This document shows positions 23,142 through 30,048 of a stretch of DNA of 30,048 nucleotides, piece by piece. The notes beneath the pieces are model-generated. The model had not been told where the DNA came from and did no database searches. It saw only the letters and a list, made by a program, of their open reading frames with translations. The stretch is from Burkholderiaceae bacterium (GTDB lineage Bacteria; Pseudomonadota; Gammaproteobacteria; Burkholderiales; Burkholderiaceae_E), in the NCBI GenBank assembly GCA_016710525.1, contig JADJVQ010000065.1, positions 1 to 30,048 on the forward strand. Direction: 5' to 3'. Position numbers and translations under genes: made by a program. Within the stretch, counting starts at the first letter, position 1. Each line of letters starts with the position of its first letter.

Positions 23142-25022
23142 TCAGATCTCCAGTTTGGTCCCCAGCTCGACCGTGCGGTTGGTGGGGATGCCGAAGTACT
23201 CGCTGGCCGGCGTCGCATTGCGGCTCATCAGCGCGAACAACTGCTCGCGCCATAGCGCCATGCCCTTCTTGACCGAGGGCACGATCAGTTCACGGCTCAG
23301 GTAGAAGGTGGTGCGCATCATCTCGAACGGATGGCCCAGGGGCTCGGCCTGCGCCAGCACCTTGGGCACATCGGGCCGCTCCATGAAGCCGAAGCGCGCG
23401 ATCAGCCGGTGAAAGCCCTTGCCCAGATCCTCGCAGGTCAGCCGGGCGTCCTCGCTCACATAAGGCGTATCGGTGGTCAACATGGTGACCAGGTAGACCC
23501 GCCGATGCAGGACCTGGTTGTGCATCAGGTTGTGCAGCAGCGCCGACGGCGCACCGTCCGGATTGCCGGTCATGAAGACCGCGGTGCCCTCGACCCGGTG
23601 AATGTCGTCGCCGATCGTGGTCAGCAGATCCGTCAGCGACATCCCCTGGCTGGCCATCCCGTCGAACACCAGCTTGCGCCCGCGCTTCCAGGTGGTCAGC
23701 AGGGTGAACGACACCAGTCCGATCAGCAGCGGGAACCAGCCCCCTTGCGGGATCTTCATCGCATTGGCGGCGAAAAACGCCAGATCGACGAGGAACAGCG
23801 AGCCCACGACCAGAAAGACCAGCCAGCGATTCCAGCGCCACAACAGCCGCATCACCATGGCGACCAGAAGCGTGTCGATCATCATCGTGCCGGTCACCGC
23901 GATGCCGTATGCCGCCGCAAGGTTGCTCGAACTCTGGAAGCCGATCACCAGTGCCATCACCGAGACATACAGCGACCAGTTGGTCATCGGGATGTAGACC
24001 TGCCCGGCTTCGTGCGCCGAGGTATGGATGATCTGCATCCGGGGCAGATAGCCCATCCGAATCGCCTGCATCGCGACCGAGAACGCGCCGGAGATCACCG
24101 CCTGCGAGGCGATCACCGTCGCCAACGTGGCCAGCACCACCATCGGGATGCGTGCCCAGTCTGGGGCAAGGAGGAAAAACGGATTCTCGATGGCGCCCGG
24201 TTGGGCGAGCAGCAGCGCCCCCTGTCCGAAATAGTTCAGCAGCAAGGCCGGCATCGCAAAGGTGAACCATGTGATCCGGATCGGGAAGCGGCCGAAATGC
24301 CCCATGTCGGTGTACAGCGCCTCGCCGCCCGTGACGGCCAGCACGACCGAACCCAGCGCCAGGAACGCGACCCAGGGCTGGCGCACGACGAATTCGATCG
24401 CGTAAAGCGGATTCACCGCCAGCAGCACGGACGGATTGGCCACGATCTGCACGACGCCCAGCACGGCGAGCGACAGGAACCACAGGCACATCACCGGGCC
24501 GAACCAGATGCCGATCGCGCCCGTGCCGCGGCGCTGGATCATGAACAGCGCGGTCAGGATCACCACGGTCAGCGGGATCACGAAATGCTTGAGCCCTGGC
24601 GAGATCACGAGCATGCCCTCGACCGCGCTCAGCACTGAAATCGCGGGCGTGATCATGCTGTCGCCATAAAACAGCGCCGCCGCAAAGATGCCGAGCACCG
24701 CGACCAGCCAGCTCAACCGCGAATCGCGGGTGATCGAGTTGACCAGCGCGAGCAGGGCCAGGCTGCCACCCTCGCCGTGATTGTCCGCCCGCATGATCAG
24801 CAGCACGTACTTGAGCGTGACGAGGATCAGCACGGTCCAGAAGATCAGCGACAGCACGCCGAAGACGGCGTCCGGCAGCACCGGCATCGGGTGGTGCCCG
24901 GCGAAGGTTTCTTTCATCGCGTACAGCGGACTGGTCCCGATGTCGCCGTAGACCACCCCGATCGCGCCGAGGATCAGCGCGCCGATCTTCTTGTTCTGTT
25001 CTGGCTGGCTCAACTGGCTCAC
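23142..25022 (-). CDS. kup: Kup low-affinity potassium uptake protein
   Basis: The 626-residue protein begins with the KUP signature LGAIGVVYGDIGTSPLYAMKE and carries about 12 membrane helices in the first 440 residues. Conserved segments include RADNHGEGGSLALLAL, ALFYGDSMITPAISVLSAVEG and GGEALYTDMGHFGR. A cytosolic C-terminal domain ends in NRTVELGTKLEI. Kup proteins import K+ with H+ across the inner membrane. GTG 25022 is preferred because it places the conserved motif at the usual distance and a TATAGT -10-like box lies just upstream on this strand. A TTG at 25073 would add 17 residues. It is divergent from the BLUF gene. Confidence 0.95.
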   Translation of the reverse strand: MSQLSQPEQNKKIGALILGAIGVVYGDIGTSPLYAMKETFAGHHPMPVLPDAVFGVLSLIFWTVLILVTLKYVLLIMRADNHGEGGSLALLALVNSITRDSRLSWLVAVLGIFAAALFYGDSMITPAISVLSAVEGMLVISPGLKHFVIPLTVVILTALFMIQRRGTGAIGIWFGPVMCLWFLSLAVLGVVQIVANPSVLLAVNPLYAIEFVVRQPWVAFLALGSVVLAVTGGEALYTDMGHFGRFPIRITWFTFAMPALLLNYFGQGALLLAQPGAIENPFFLLAPDWARIPMVVLATLATVIASQAVISGAFSVAMQAIRMGYLPRMQIIHTSAHEAGQVYIPMTNWSLYVSVMALVIGFQSSSNLAAAYGIAVTGTMMIDTLLVAMVMRLLWRWNRWLVFLVVGSLFLVDLAFFAANAMKIPQGGWFPLLIGLVSFTLLTTWKRGRKLVFDGMASQGMSLTDLLTTIGDDIHRVEGTAVFMTGNPDGAPSALLHNLMHNQVLHRRVYLVTMLTTDTPYVSEDARLTCEDLGKGFHRLIARFGFMERPDVPKVLAQAEPLGHPFEMMRTTFYLSRELIVPSVKKGMALWREQLFALMSRNATPASEYFGIPTNRTVELGTKLEI

Positions 25023-25090
25023 TCCAATGCGAGCCACCACTATAGGAGCTGGATCCTTGCAGTCCCTTGACAAAGATCAGTCGTTGCGAA

Positions 25091-25106
25091 TCCGTCCTTC
25101 GACGGA
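25091..25106. other. Perfect 6-bp inverted repeat in the kup/BLUF divergent region
   Basis: TCCGTC (25091-25096) and GACGGA (25101-25106) flank CTTC. It is located in the 207-bp gap between the kup and BLUF starts, so it could be an operator or a leader hairpin. A TTGACA-like box at 25067-25072 lies nearby on the plus strand, without a matching -10 at normal spacing. Confidence 0.35.
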
Positions 25107-25229
25107 CCGATTAAAGCCACGGAACCCTCGTTAATCGACCGACGCCCGACCTTCGACGCCACTTATCGTTTGATGACCGATCGTGGCAGCACCGTCAGCA
25201 ACCCCTCCACTCACATCCGGACAACGAAC

Positions 25230-25667
25230 ATGCTAGCTCAGCTCATCTACGCAAGCGAGGCGTCTGCGCCGATGGGTGTCGGCGACATCGAAGGCATCCT
25301 GAAAACCGCCCGTCGCAAGAATCGCCTGCTGGACCTGACCGGCACTCTGCTTTTCGACAGGCAGTTCTTCCTGCAGGTCATCGAGGGCGATCCGCAGCAA
25401 CTGAGCGACCTCTATGCGCGACTGGTCGCCGACAACCGCCACAAGCGCCTGAAGATCATTCAGTTCGACGAGATCAGCGAACGCAGGTTCGGCGACTGGA
25501 GCATGGGCTTCGCCGCTGCATCAACGTCGCACCAGCAGGTGTATCTGCAGCATGGTGCGACCCGATTGTTCGATCCGTATCACCTCAGCGCCTCGGCGGC
25601 ACTCGGAATCCTCCGTGCGCTGGGCAACCCGGGCGCGCTCGATACGGCGGACAAACTGGCGGCCTGA
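25230..25667 (+). CDS. Single-domain BLUF blue-light photoreceptor
   Basis: The 145-residue protein is a stand-alone BLUF domain that should bind FAD. All photocycle residues are visible at the canonical positions: Tyr7 (LAQLIYASEA), Asn31 (ARRKNRLLDLTGTLLF), Gln49 (FFLQVIEGD), Trp90 and Met92 (FGDWSMGF). About 50 residues follow the domain and probably form the capping helices seen in short BLUF proteins. No output domain is fused, so it would signal through a partner protein. I choose ATG 25230 because it gives the normal family N-terminus; upstream in-frame starts add unconserved residues. It is divergent from kup and convergent with the acyl-CoA ligase; its partner is not identifiable here. 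Confidence 0.92.
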   Translation: MLAQLIYASEASAPMGVGDIEGILKTARRKNRLLDLTGTLLFDRQFFLQVIEGDPQQLSDLYARLVADNRHKRLKIIQFDEISERRFGDWSMGFAAASTSHQQVYLQHGATRLFDPYHLSASAALGILRALGNPGALDTADKLAA

Positions 25668-25679
25668 ACGCCCTGCGCG

Positions 25680-25713
25680 GCGCCGCGACCCGACGATTTG
25701 TCAGCCGCGGCGC
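25680..25713. terminator. Hairpin between convergent BLUF and acyl-CoA ligase genes
   Basis: GCGCCGCG (25680-25687) is perfectly complementary to CGCGGCGC (25706-25713), with an 18-base loop. It fills most of the 58-bp gap between the two stop codons. A 12-bp palindrome at 25676-25687 offers an alternative fold. No T-run is present. Confidence 0.5.
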
Positions 25714-25725
25714 ATTCCTGCGCGC

Positions 25726-27396
25726 TCAGCTGATCGCCGGCGCCTTGCTGCCCGCAAAGCGCAGGCGCAGTTCCCGCTTGAGGACCTTGCCCGTCGCGTT
25801 GCGCGGCAATGCTTCGATGATTTCGATGTCGTGGGGCAGCTTGAATCGGGCGAGCCGCTCGCCGCAATGGTTCAGCACCGTCACCTTGTCCAGGCTTTGC
25901 CCGGGCTTCAGGACCAGCACGGCCAGTCCGGTCTCGCCCCATTTTTCGCTGGGCACGCCGATCACCGCCGCCTCCGCGACCTGGGGCAACTGGTACAGCA
26001 CGTTCTCGACTTCGGCGGGATAGACGTTCTCGCCGCCCGAGATGTACATGTCCTTCCAGCGGTCGACGATGAAGACGAAGCCTTCGTCATCGACCCGGGC
26101 CGCATCGCCGGTCTTGAGCCAGCGCCCGGCGAAGCTCGACGCGGTGGCATCCGGCCGGTTCCAGTACCCGGGCGTGATGTTCGGCCCGGCAACCCACAGT
26201 TCGCCGATTTCATTGGGGCCGCAATCGCCGCCATCATCGTTGACGACGCGCATTTCGGTGTGCATCAGCACCTTGCCGGTGGATCCGAGCTTGCGAATCG
26301 CATCCGCGGGGTCGAGAAAGATGCAGGCCGGACTGGTCTCGGTCATCCCGAAGCCCTGCATCAGCAGCACGCCCCTGGCCGCCCAGGTCTGCAGAATGGT
26401 CAGCGCGCACGGCGCGCCGCCCACACCGGCACTGCGCAGCCGCGACAGGTCGGTGGTCTGGAAGTCGGGATGCTGCATCATGAACTGGTACGGCGCCGGC
26501 ACCGCGAAGAAATGGGTGATGCCCTGAGCGGGATCGCCGATGATCCGCAGCGCCCGTCCCGGATCGAAGGTGCGCATGATCACGACGGTTCCGCCCGCGT
26601 GCAGCACCGGGTTGGAATAGCAGTTCAGGCCCCCGGTGTGGAACAGCGGCAGGACCGACAGATGCACGGTGTCCAGTCCCACTCCGGCGGGAATGCCGAG
26701 ATTGACGCAGTTCCAGAAGTTCATCCCGTGCGTGATCATCGCGCCCTTCGGATGACCGGTCGTGCCCGAGGTGTACATGATCGTGCTGACGTCGTCGTGG
26801 GTCAGCTCCGGGCGAACGCCGCCCGCCTTGCCGGTGAACGCGGTGACGACCGCTTCGTAAGGATTGGCCGGCGCCGCGCTGCTCGTGTCGATGCACAGCA
26901 GCGTCCCGATACCGCAGCGGCGCTGGAGCTCCTGCGCCGTCTCGGCGAATTCCTTGTCGTGAATGAGCACCTTGGGCGCGCTGTCGTTCAGGATGTACTC
27001 GAGCTCCGACACGGTGAGCCGCCAGTTCAGCAGCACCGCGATCGAACCGGTGCGCCCGCACGAGAACTGCACATCGAAAAACTCGACGCCGTTATGCGCC
27101 AGCAGCGCCACCCGGTCGCCGCGCCCTACGCCCACCGACGACAGCCATGCGGCCAGCGCATCGGCGCGCGTGTCCAGGTCGGCATAGGAAAACCGGCGCT
27201 CGGTGCCGAGTTCGCGAATGGCCTCCTTTTTGGGACGATGCAGGCGGTGGTGGGTCAGCCAGTCGTACGCGGCCACCGCGCCCCGGCTGGGCGGTCGCGA
27301 ACTGCGCATCGCCGCCACCTGCGCCGGGTCGGGTTCGAACCCCGGAGCTGAAATCGGGCGCGCACGGGCGTTTTCCTGCGGCGGTGTATTCGGCAT
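25726..27396 (-). CDS. AMP-forming acyl-CoA ligase (fatty-acid/aryl-CoA synthetase family)
   Basis: The 556-residue enzyme has the adenylation motifs in order: IMYTSGTTGHPKGAMITH (P-loop), GFGMTETSPACIF, WLKTGDAARVDDEGFVFIVDR, the hinge then MYISGGENVYPAEVE, and the catalytic Lys in LPRNATGKVLKRELR. It activates a carboxylic acid with ATP and transfers it to CoA. Chain length or aromatic specificity cannot be read. It is the last gene of a leftward run with the enolase-superfamily enzyme and the carboxymuconolactone-decarboxylase-like protein (75-bp and 33-bp gaps). It may therefore activate the acid product of that pathway. Confidence 0.92.
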   Translation of the reverse strand: MPNTPPQENARARPISAPGFEPDPAQVAAMRSSRPPSRGAVAAYDWLTHHRLHRPKKEAIRELGTERRFSYADLDTRADALAAWLSSVGVGRGDRVALLAHNGVEFFDVQFSCGRTGSIAVLLNWRLTVSELEYILNDSAPKVLIHDKEFAETAQELQRRCGIGTLLCIDTSSAAPANPYEAVVTAFTGKAGGVRPELTHDDVSTIMYTSGTTGHPKGAMITHGMNFWNCVNLGIPAGVGLDTVHLSVLPLFHTGGLNCYSNPVLHAGGTVVIMRTFDPGRALRIIGDPAQGITHFFAVPAPYQFMMQHPDFQTTDLSRLRSAGVGGAPCALTILQTWAARGVLLMQGFGMTETSPACIFLDPADAIRKLGSTGKVLMHTEMRVVNDDGGDCGPNEIGELWVAGPNITPGYWNRPDATASSFAGRWLKTGDAARVDDEGFVFIVDRWKDMYISGGENVYPAEVENVLYQLPQVAEAAVIGVPSEKWGETGLAVLVLKPGQSLDKVTVLNHCGERLARFKLPHDIEIIEALPRNATGKVLKRELRLRFAGSKAPAIS

Positions 27397-27471
27397 GTCG
27401 GTCTCCTCGGGCGGGGAAAGAATGGCAGTGCCGCCAATGTACCCAAACGCCCGATCAGCGTGCGAGTGAAA

Positions 27472-28581
27472 TCAGGCCAGCACGCCCAGCGACTTGCGCC
27501 GGATCAGTTCGAAATCGATCTCGGCACCCAGGCCCGGCCCGGTGGGCGCATAGACCAGTCCGTTCGCATCGGGTTCGATGTCCGGATCCAGGCCGTACTT
27601 CTGCGCACCCGAGGGCAGCAGCACCTCGAAGAACTCGGTATTGCGGATCGCCATCGCCACATGCAGGTTGGCGACGTTGTTCAACGAATTGCCGCCGTGG
27701 TGGATTTCGTAGTTCATCCGGAAGGCCTCGGCCAGGTGCGCGGTCTTCATCAGCGTGGTGATGCCGCCCTTCACGGCCACGTCGCCGCGCAGATAATCGG
27801 TGGCGCGCTCGGTAATCCAGGGCTGGTAGCTCTCGAGCCCGGTCTGCGGGTATTCGGTCGCCATGATCGGGATCGACAACTGCTGCTTGAGCTTGACGTA
27901 GTTGTAGATGTCCTGGTCGTGCAGCGGGTCTTCGTACCAGTAGAAGCCCAGTTCCTCGACCGCCTTGCCCACCCGCAAGGCGGCCGGAAAATCGTAGCTC
28001 CAGGTCGAGTCGAGCATGATCGTGTAGTCGTCTCCGACGGCGCGGCGCACCGCCTCGCACACCGCGATGTCTTCGCGCCAGCGCGCGGGCGGATGAATCT
28101 TGTAGGCCGCCCAGCCGGTGTCGCGAAACTGCAGCGCTTCCTGCGCGTAGGCCTGGGGCGAGTCCAATACCGCCGAGCTGGCATAGGCCGGCAGGCGGTC
28201 CCGGAAGGTGCCCAGCAGCCGATGGATCGGCTGGCCGAACGCCTTGCCGGCCAGATCCCACAACGCCACATCCAACGCGCCGATCGAGCGGACCGTGGCC
28301 GAGCGCACCCGCCGCCAGAGCGCCTGATTCAGCCGTTCGCGGTCCAGCGGATCCTGGCCCAGCAGCAGCGGCTTCAGGTGCCGGATCAAACCCGGTGCGT
28401 CGACCGACGCAGGGTTCATCGCGGAGCCCAGAAAGGCATGCCCTTCGATGCCCTCGTCTGTCTGGATGCGCACCAGCCCCAGGTCACTGCGGCCCACGAA
28501 GCGGCCGGTATGGGATCCGTAGCTGGTCGCCGGGATGTCGTCCCAGGCGAAGAGTTCCAGCGTCACGTTGGAGATCTTCAT
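27472..28581 (-). CDS. Enolase-superfamily enzyme, mandelate racemase/muconate lactonizing type
   Basis: The 369-residue protein has the two-domain architecture of the family. Candidate catalytic residues are Lys161-x-His163 (YKIHPP) on the second barrel strand, metal ligands Asp191 (MLDSTW), Glu217 (WYEDPL) and Glu243 (MATEYP), Asp267 (RGDVAVKGG) and His294/His295 (EIHHGG). This pattern points to the mandelate racemase subgroup (acid-sugar dehydratases and racemases). The KxH form is less common than KxK. Such enzymes abstract the alpha-proton of a carboxylate with Mg2+. Substrate unknown. It sits mid-operon, 33 bp after the carboxymuconolactone-decarboxylase-like gene. Confidence 0.9.
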   Translation of the reverse strand: MKISNVTLELFAWDDIPATSYGSHTGRFVGRSDLGLVRIQTDEGIEGHAFLGSAMNPASVDAPGLIRHLKPLLLGQDPLDRERLNQALWRRVRSATVRSIGALDVALWDLAGKAFGQPIHRLLGTFRDRLPAYASSAVLDSPQAYAQEALQFRDTGWAAYKIHPPARWREDIAVCEAVRRAVGDDYTIMLDSTWSYDFPAALRVGKAVEELGFYWYEDPLHDQDIYNYVKLKQQLSIPIMATEYPQTGLESYQPWITERATDYLRGDVAVKGGITTLMKTAHLAEAFRMNYEIHHGGNSLNNVANLHVAMAIRNTEFFEVLLPSGAQKYGLDPDIEPDANGLVYAPTGPGLGAEIDFELIRRKSLGVLA

Positions 28582-28614
28582 CGCGCTTGGCTCCGTGCGG
28601 CCGCGTGTCCGAAT

Positions 28615-29232
28615 TCAGGATGCCGACAGCGGCGCCAGCGGCAGCGGCTCGCCCGCGGGCAGCGGCACGCGGCCCACGTTCAGTGTCATCGACACCGCGG
28701 TGTAATAGCCGCACACACCGATCAGGTCCACCACGCCCTGCTCACCGAACAGCGCGAGCGCACGCCCGTAGGTGGCGTCGTCGACCTGCTTCTCGCGATG
28801 CAGTTGCATGCAGAAATCGTAGACGGCGGTTTCGTCTTCCTTCATGGTCGTCGGACGCAGGCCGCGGGCGAGTTCGTCGGCGATCTGCGGCGCGAGGCCG
28901 GCACGCATCGCCATCGGGTAGTGGGCGTACCACTCGTACTGCGAGGTCCAGAAGCGCGCCGTGATCAGGATGGCCAGTTCGTTCAGGCGCAGCCCCAGCG
29001 AAGAATCGTAGCGGATGAACGCGCCCACTTGCTGCAGCCGATCGCCGAGTTCGGGACTGCGCAGCCAGACATTGAAAGGCCCCCCGTTGAGCAGGCGGTC
29101 GGCCGCACCCGGATCGCCCGCGGCGCGCGGTCCGCTGAGGATCGAGTCCAGCGTCTTCTTCTGGGCGGCATTCAGCTGTTCGGTCTTGAGGACCGCGAAA
29201 CGCGGGCCGGGTGTCGGGGCGGATGAACTCAT
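28615..29232 (-). CDS. Carboxymuconolactone decarboxylase-like (AhpD-fold) protein
   Basis: The 205-residue all-helical protein has the family core: GPFNVWLRSPELGDRLQQVGAFIRYD, LRLNELAILITARFWTSQYEWYAHYPMAMRAGL, and a C-terminal VVDLIGVCGYYTAVSMTLNV. The AhpD CXXC peroxidase motif is absent, so alkylhydroperoxidase activity is unlikely. The Glu and His of WYAHYP match the hydrolase/decarboxylase-like branch. The function of most such proteins is unknown. It is the first gene of the leftward operon with the enolase-superfamily enzyme and acyl-CoA ligase, which suggests a catabolic step. ATG 29232 has GGAT/GAGG-like sequence upstream. Confidence 0.88.
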   Translation of the reverse strand: MSSSAPTPGPRFAVLKTEQLNAAQKKTLDSILSGPRAAGDPGAADRLLNGGPFNVWLRSPELGDRLQQVGAFIRYDSSLGLRLNELAILITARFWTSQYEWYAHYPMAMRAGLAPQIADELARGLRPTTMKEDETAVYDFCMQLHREKQVDDATYGRALALFGEQGVVDLIGVCGYYTAVSMTLNVGRVPLPAGEPLPLAPLSAS

Positions 29233-29471
29233 GGGAATCCTCGGATCGATTGGCGGTGGAATCAGAGCGCATCATGCCTCCAGCCCCGTGCGCCGGCCAG
29301 CGCCGGCGGCCCGAATTCAGCCGATGCGGACGGTCCGGTTCCGGCCGGCGGCCGGACGCGACGAATGCGGCAAGAATGCGTCACTCGATCCCGTCGACTC
29401 GACCATCGGGCGCTTCGGGCTTGCCGTTGCCCTGCGTGAACGAGAATCTGCAGCCCGGAGAGCCTGACCGC
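29233..29471. promoter_or_regulatory. Divergent intergenic region with GC palindromes
   Basis: This gap of 239 bp separates the leftward catabolic operon and the rightward acyltransferase. It contains a perfect 7-bp stem TCCGGCC/GGCCGGA around GGC (29340-29356) and nearby CGCCGGC repeats. No gene or clear promoter boxes were recognised. Confidence 0.3.
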
Positions 29472-30048
29472 ATGACCCCTGCCCTGTCCGTCTATCTCGA
29501 TGCGCTGCGCCTGCTCGCTGCGCTGATGGTGTTCGCGCATCATGCGTCCTATCCCATTTTCGGTGGGCGGTGGATCTCGGCGCTCGGTGGATATGGGCAC
29601 GAGGCGGTCGTGGTGTTCTTCGTCCTGTCGGGTTTCGTCATCGCGTTCGTCACCGACGTCAAGGAACGCACGCCCGCGGCCTACGCGGGCAGCCGCCTGA
29701 GCCGCCTGTGGTCGGTCGCGCTGCCGGCGCTGGCGGCGACCCTGGCCATGGATGCCATCGGCCGGCAGCTGGCGCCGCAGGCCTACGCCGACGTCCTGGT
29801 CAATCCGCAGGGCCCGTTGGCCTCGGCACTGTTCGTCAACGAATTCTGGACCGCACAGTGGCATGTCGGCTCCAACATCCCGTTCTGGTCGTTGTCGTAT
29901 GAAGCCGCCTATTACCTGCTGTTCGGAATATTCGTCTTCGCCCCGATGCGATGGCTGTGGCTTGCCGCCGCCGCCGCACTGATCGGCCCCAAGATCCTGC
30001 TGCTGGCGCCGGCCTGGGTCGCCGGAGTGGTCGCCTATCGCGCCGCGC
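29472..30048 (+). CDS. Acyltransferase-3 family membrane protein (OafA/YrhL-like), partial at right edge
   Basis: An ATG at 29472, with GGAGAG upstream, opens a frame that stays open to the end of the window (192 codons). The N-terminus is typical of the family: VYLDALRLLAALMVFAHHASYP with the catalytic His in the first membrane helix, then EAVVVFFVLSGFVIAFV, and an Arg-rich loop SRLSRLWSV. At least four hydrophobic helices are visible. These inner-membrane enzymes move acetyl or other acyl groups onto sugars of surface polysaccharide or lipid. The C-terminus and any fused domain are outside the window. Confidence 0.85.
   Translation, partial: MTPALSVYLDALRLLAALMVFAHHASYPIFGGRWISALGGYGHEAVVVFFVLSGFVIAFVTDVKERTPAAYAGSRLSRLWSVALPALAATLAMDAIGRQLAPQAYADVLVNPQGPLASALFVNEFWTAQWHVGSNIPFWSLSYEAAYYLLFGIFVFAPMRWLWLAAAAALIGPKILLLAPAWVAGVVAYRAA

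Noticed and set aside
23331..24638. 435-codon plus-strand open frame rich in His, Asp and Arg
   Set aside because: Antisense to kup transmembrane segments; no signal or domain.
27460..29226. 588-codon plus-strand open frame
   Set aside because: Antisense to the enolase-superfamily and carboxymuconolactone-decarboxylase-like genes, both of which have clear motifs.
28615..29232. AhpD alkylhydroperoxidase
   Set aside because: The required CXXC active-site pair is absent.

Overview
This is a GC-rich, densely packed bacterial chromosome segment with about 25 protein genes. No rRNA, tRNA, insertion sequence or CRISPR array is visible. The gene content points to a betaproteobacterium, probably a metabolically versatile Burkholderiales-type soil or water organism: ligAB-type ring cleavage, P450 with ferredoxin, PobR-like AraC, TonB receptor, BLUF photoreceptor, kup and many c-type cytochromes. 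This taxonomic guess comes from gene style only; no marker gene is present.

Region 1 (1-9154) is a divergent envelope electron-transfer locus. Leftward, in transcription order, lie a monoheme cytochrome c, a four-heme paired-CXXCH cytochrome, a six-bladed NHL beta-propeller lipoprotein, a second four-heme paired-CXXCH cytochrome, a parvulin (PpiC/SurA-like) peptidyl-prolyl isomerase, and a predicted outer-membrane beta-barrel that runs off the left edge. Rightward lie two three-heme class-I-type cytochromes and a TlpA-like thioredoxin, linked by overlapping start and stop codons. Together they encode up to 15 heme sites, a barrel, a folding catalyst and a thiol-redox protein. That is what one would expect of a conduit moving electrons across the periplasm and outer membrane; the direction, partner and substrate cannot be read from the sequence. 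The locus is also full of reading-frame breaks (about 14 apparent indels in the first 8.2 kb, none seen in the remaining 21.9 kb). The sequence there is therefore either error-prone or the locus is decaying.

Region 2 (9234-18569) holds an unknown periplasmic protein, then a catabolic block. A P450 and its [2Fe-2S] ferredoxin diverge from an AraC/PobR-like activator. A LysR regulator diverges from ligA-ligB (extradiol ring cleavage) with a hemerythrin-like gene in the same run. A ChaC-like gamma-glutamylcyclotransferase, an MmgE/PrpD protein and a GntR/FCD regulator follow. A plausible but unproven reading is P450 attack on an aromatic substrate followed by LigAB ring opening.

Region 3 (18641-30048) holds a TauD/TfdA dioxygenase divergent from a quinone-oxidoreductase-like dehydrogenase, a TonB-dependent receptor, the potassium transporter Kup divergent from a single-domain BLUF blue-light sensor, and a leftward three-gene operon (carboxymuconolactone-decarboxylase-like protein, enolase-superfamily enzyme, acyl-CoA ligase). 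An acyltransferase-3 membrane protein is cut by the right edge.

Four of the five convergent gene junctions carry a GC-rich hairpin with no T-run; at the fifth (AraC/LysR) the genes overlap instead. Short tandem repeats occur in two exported-protein N-termini and at the GntR/TauD gene ends.
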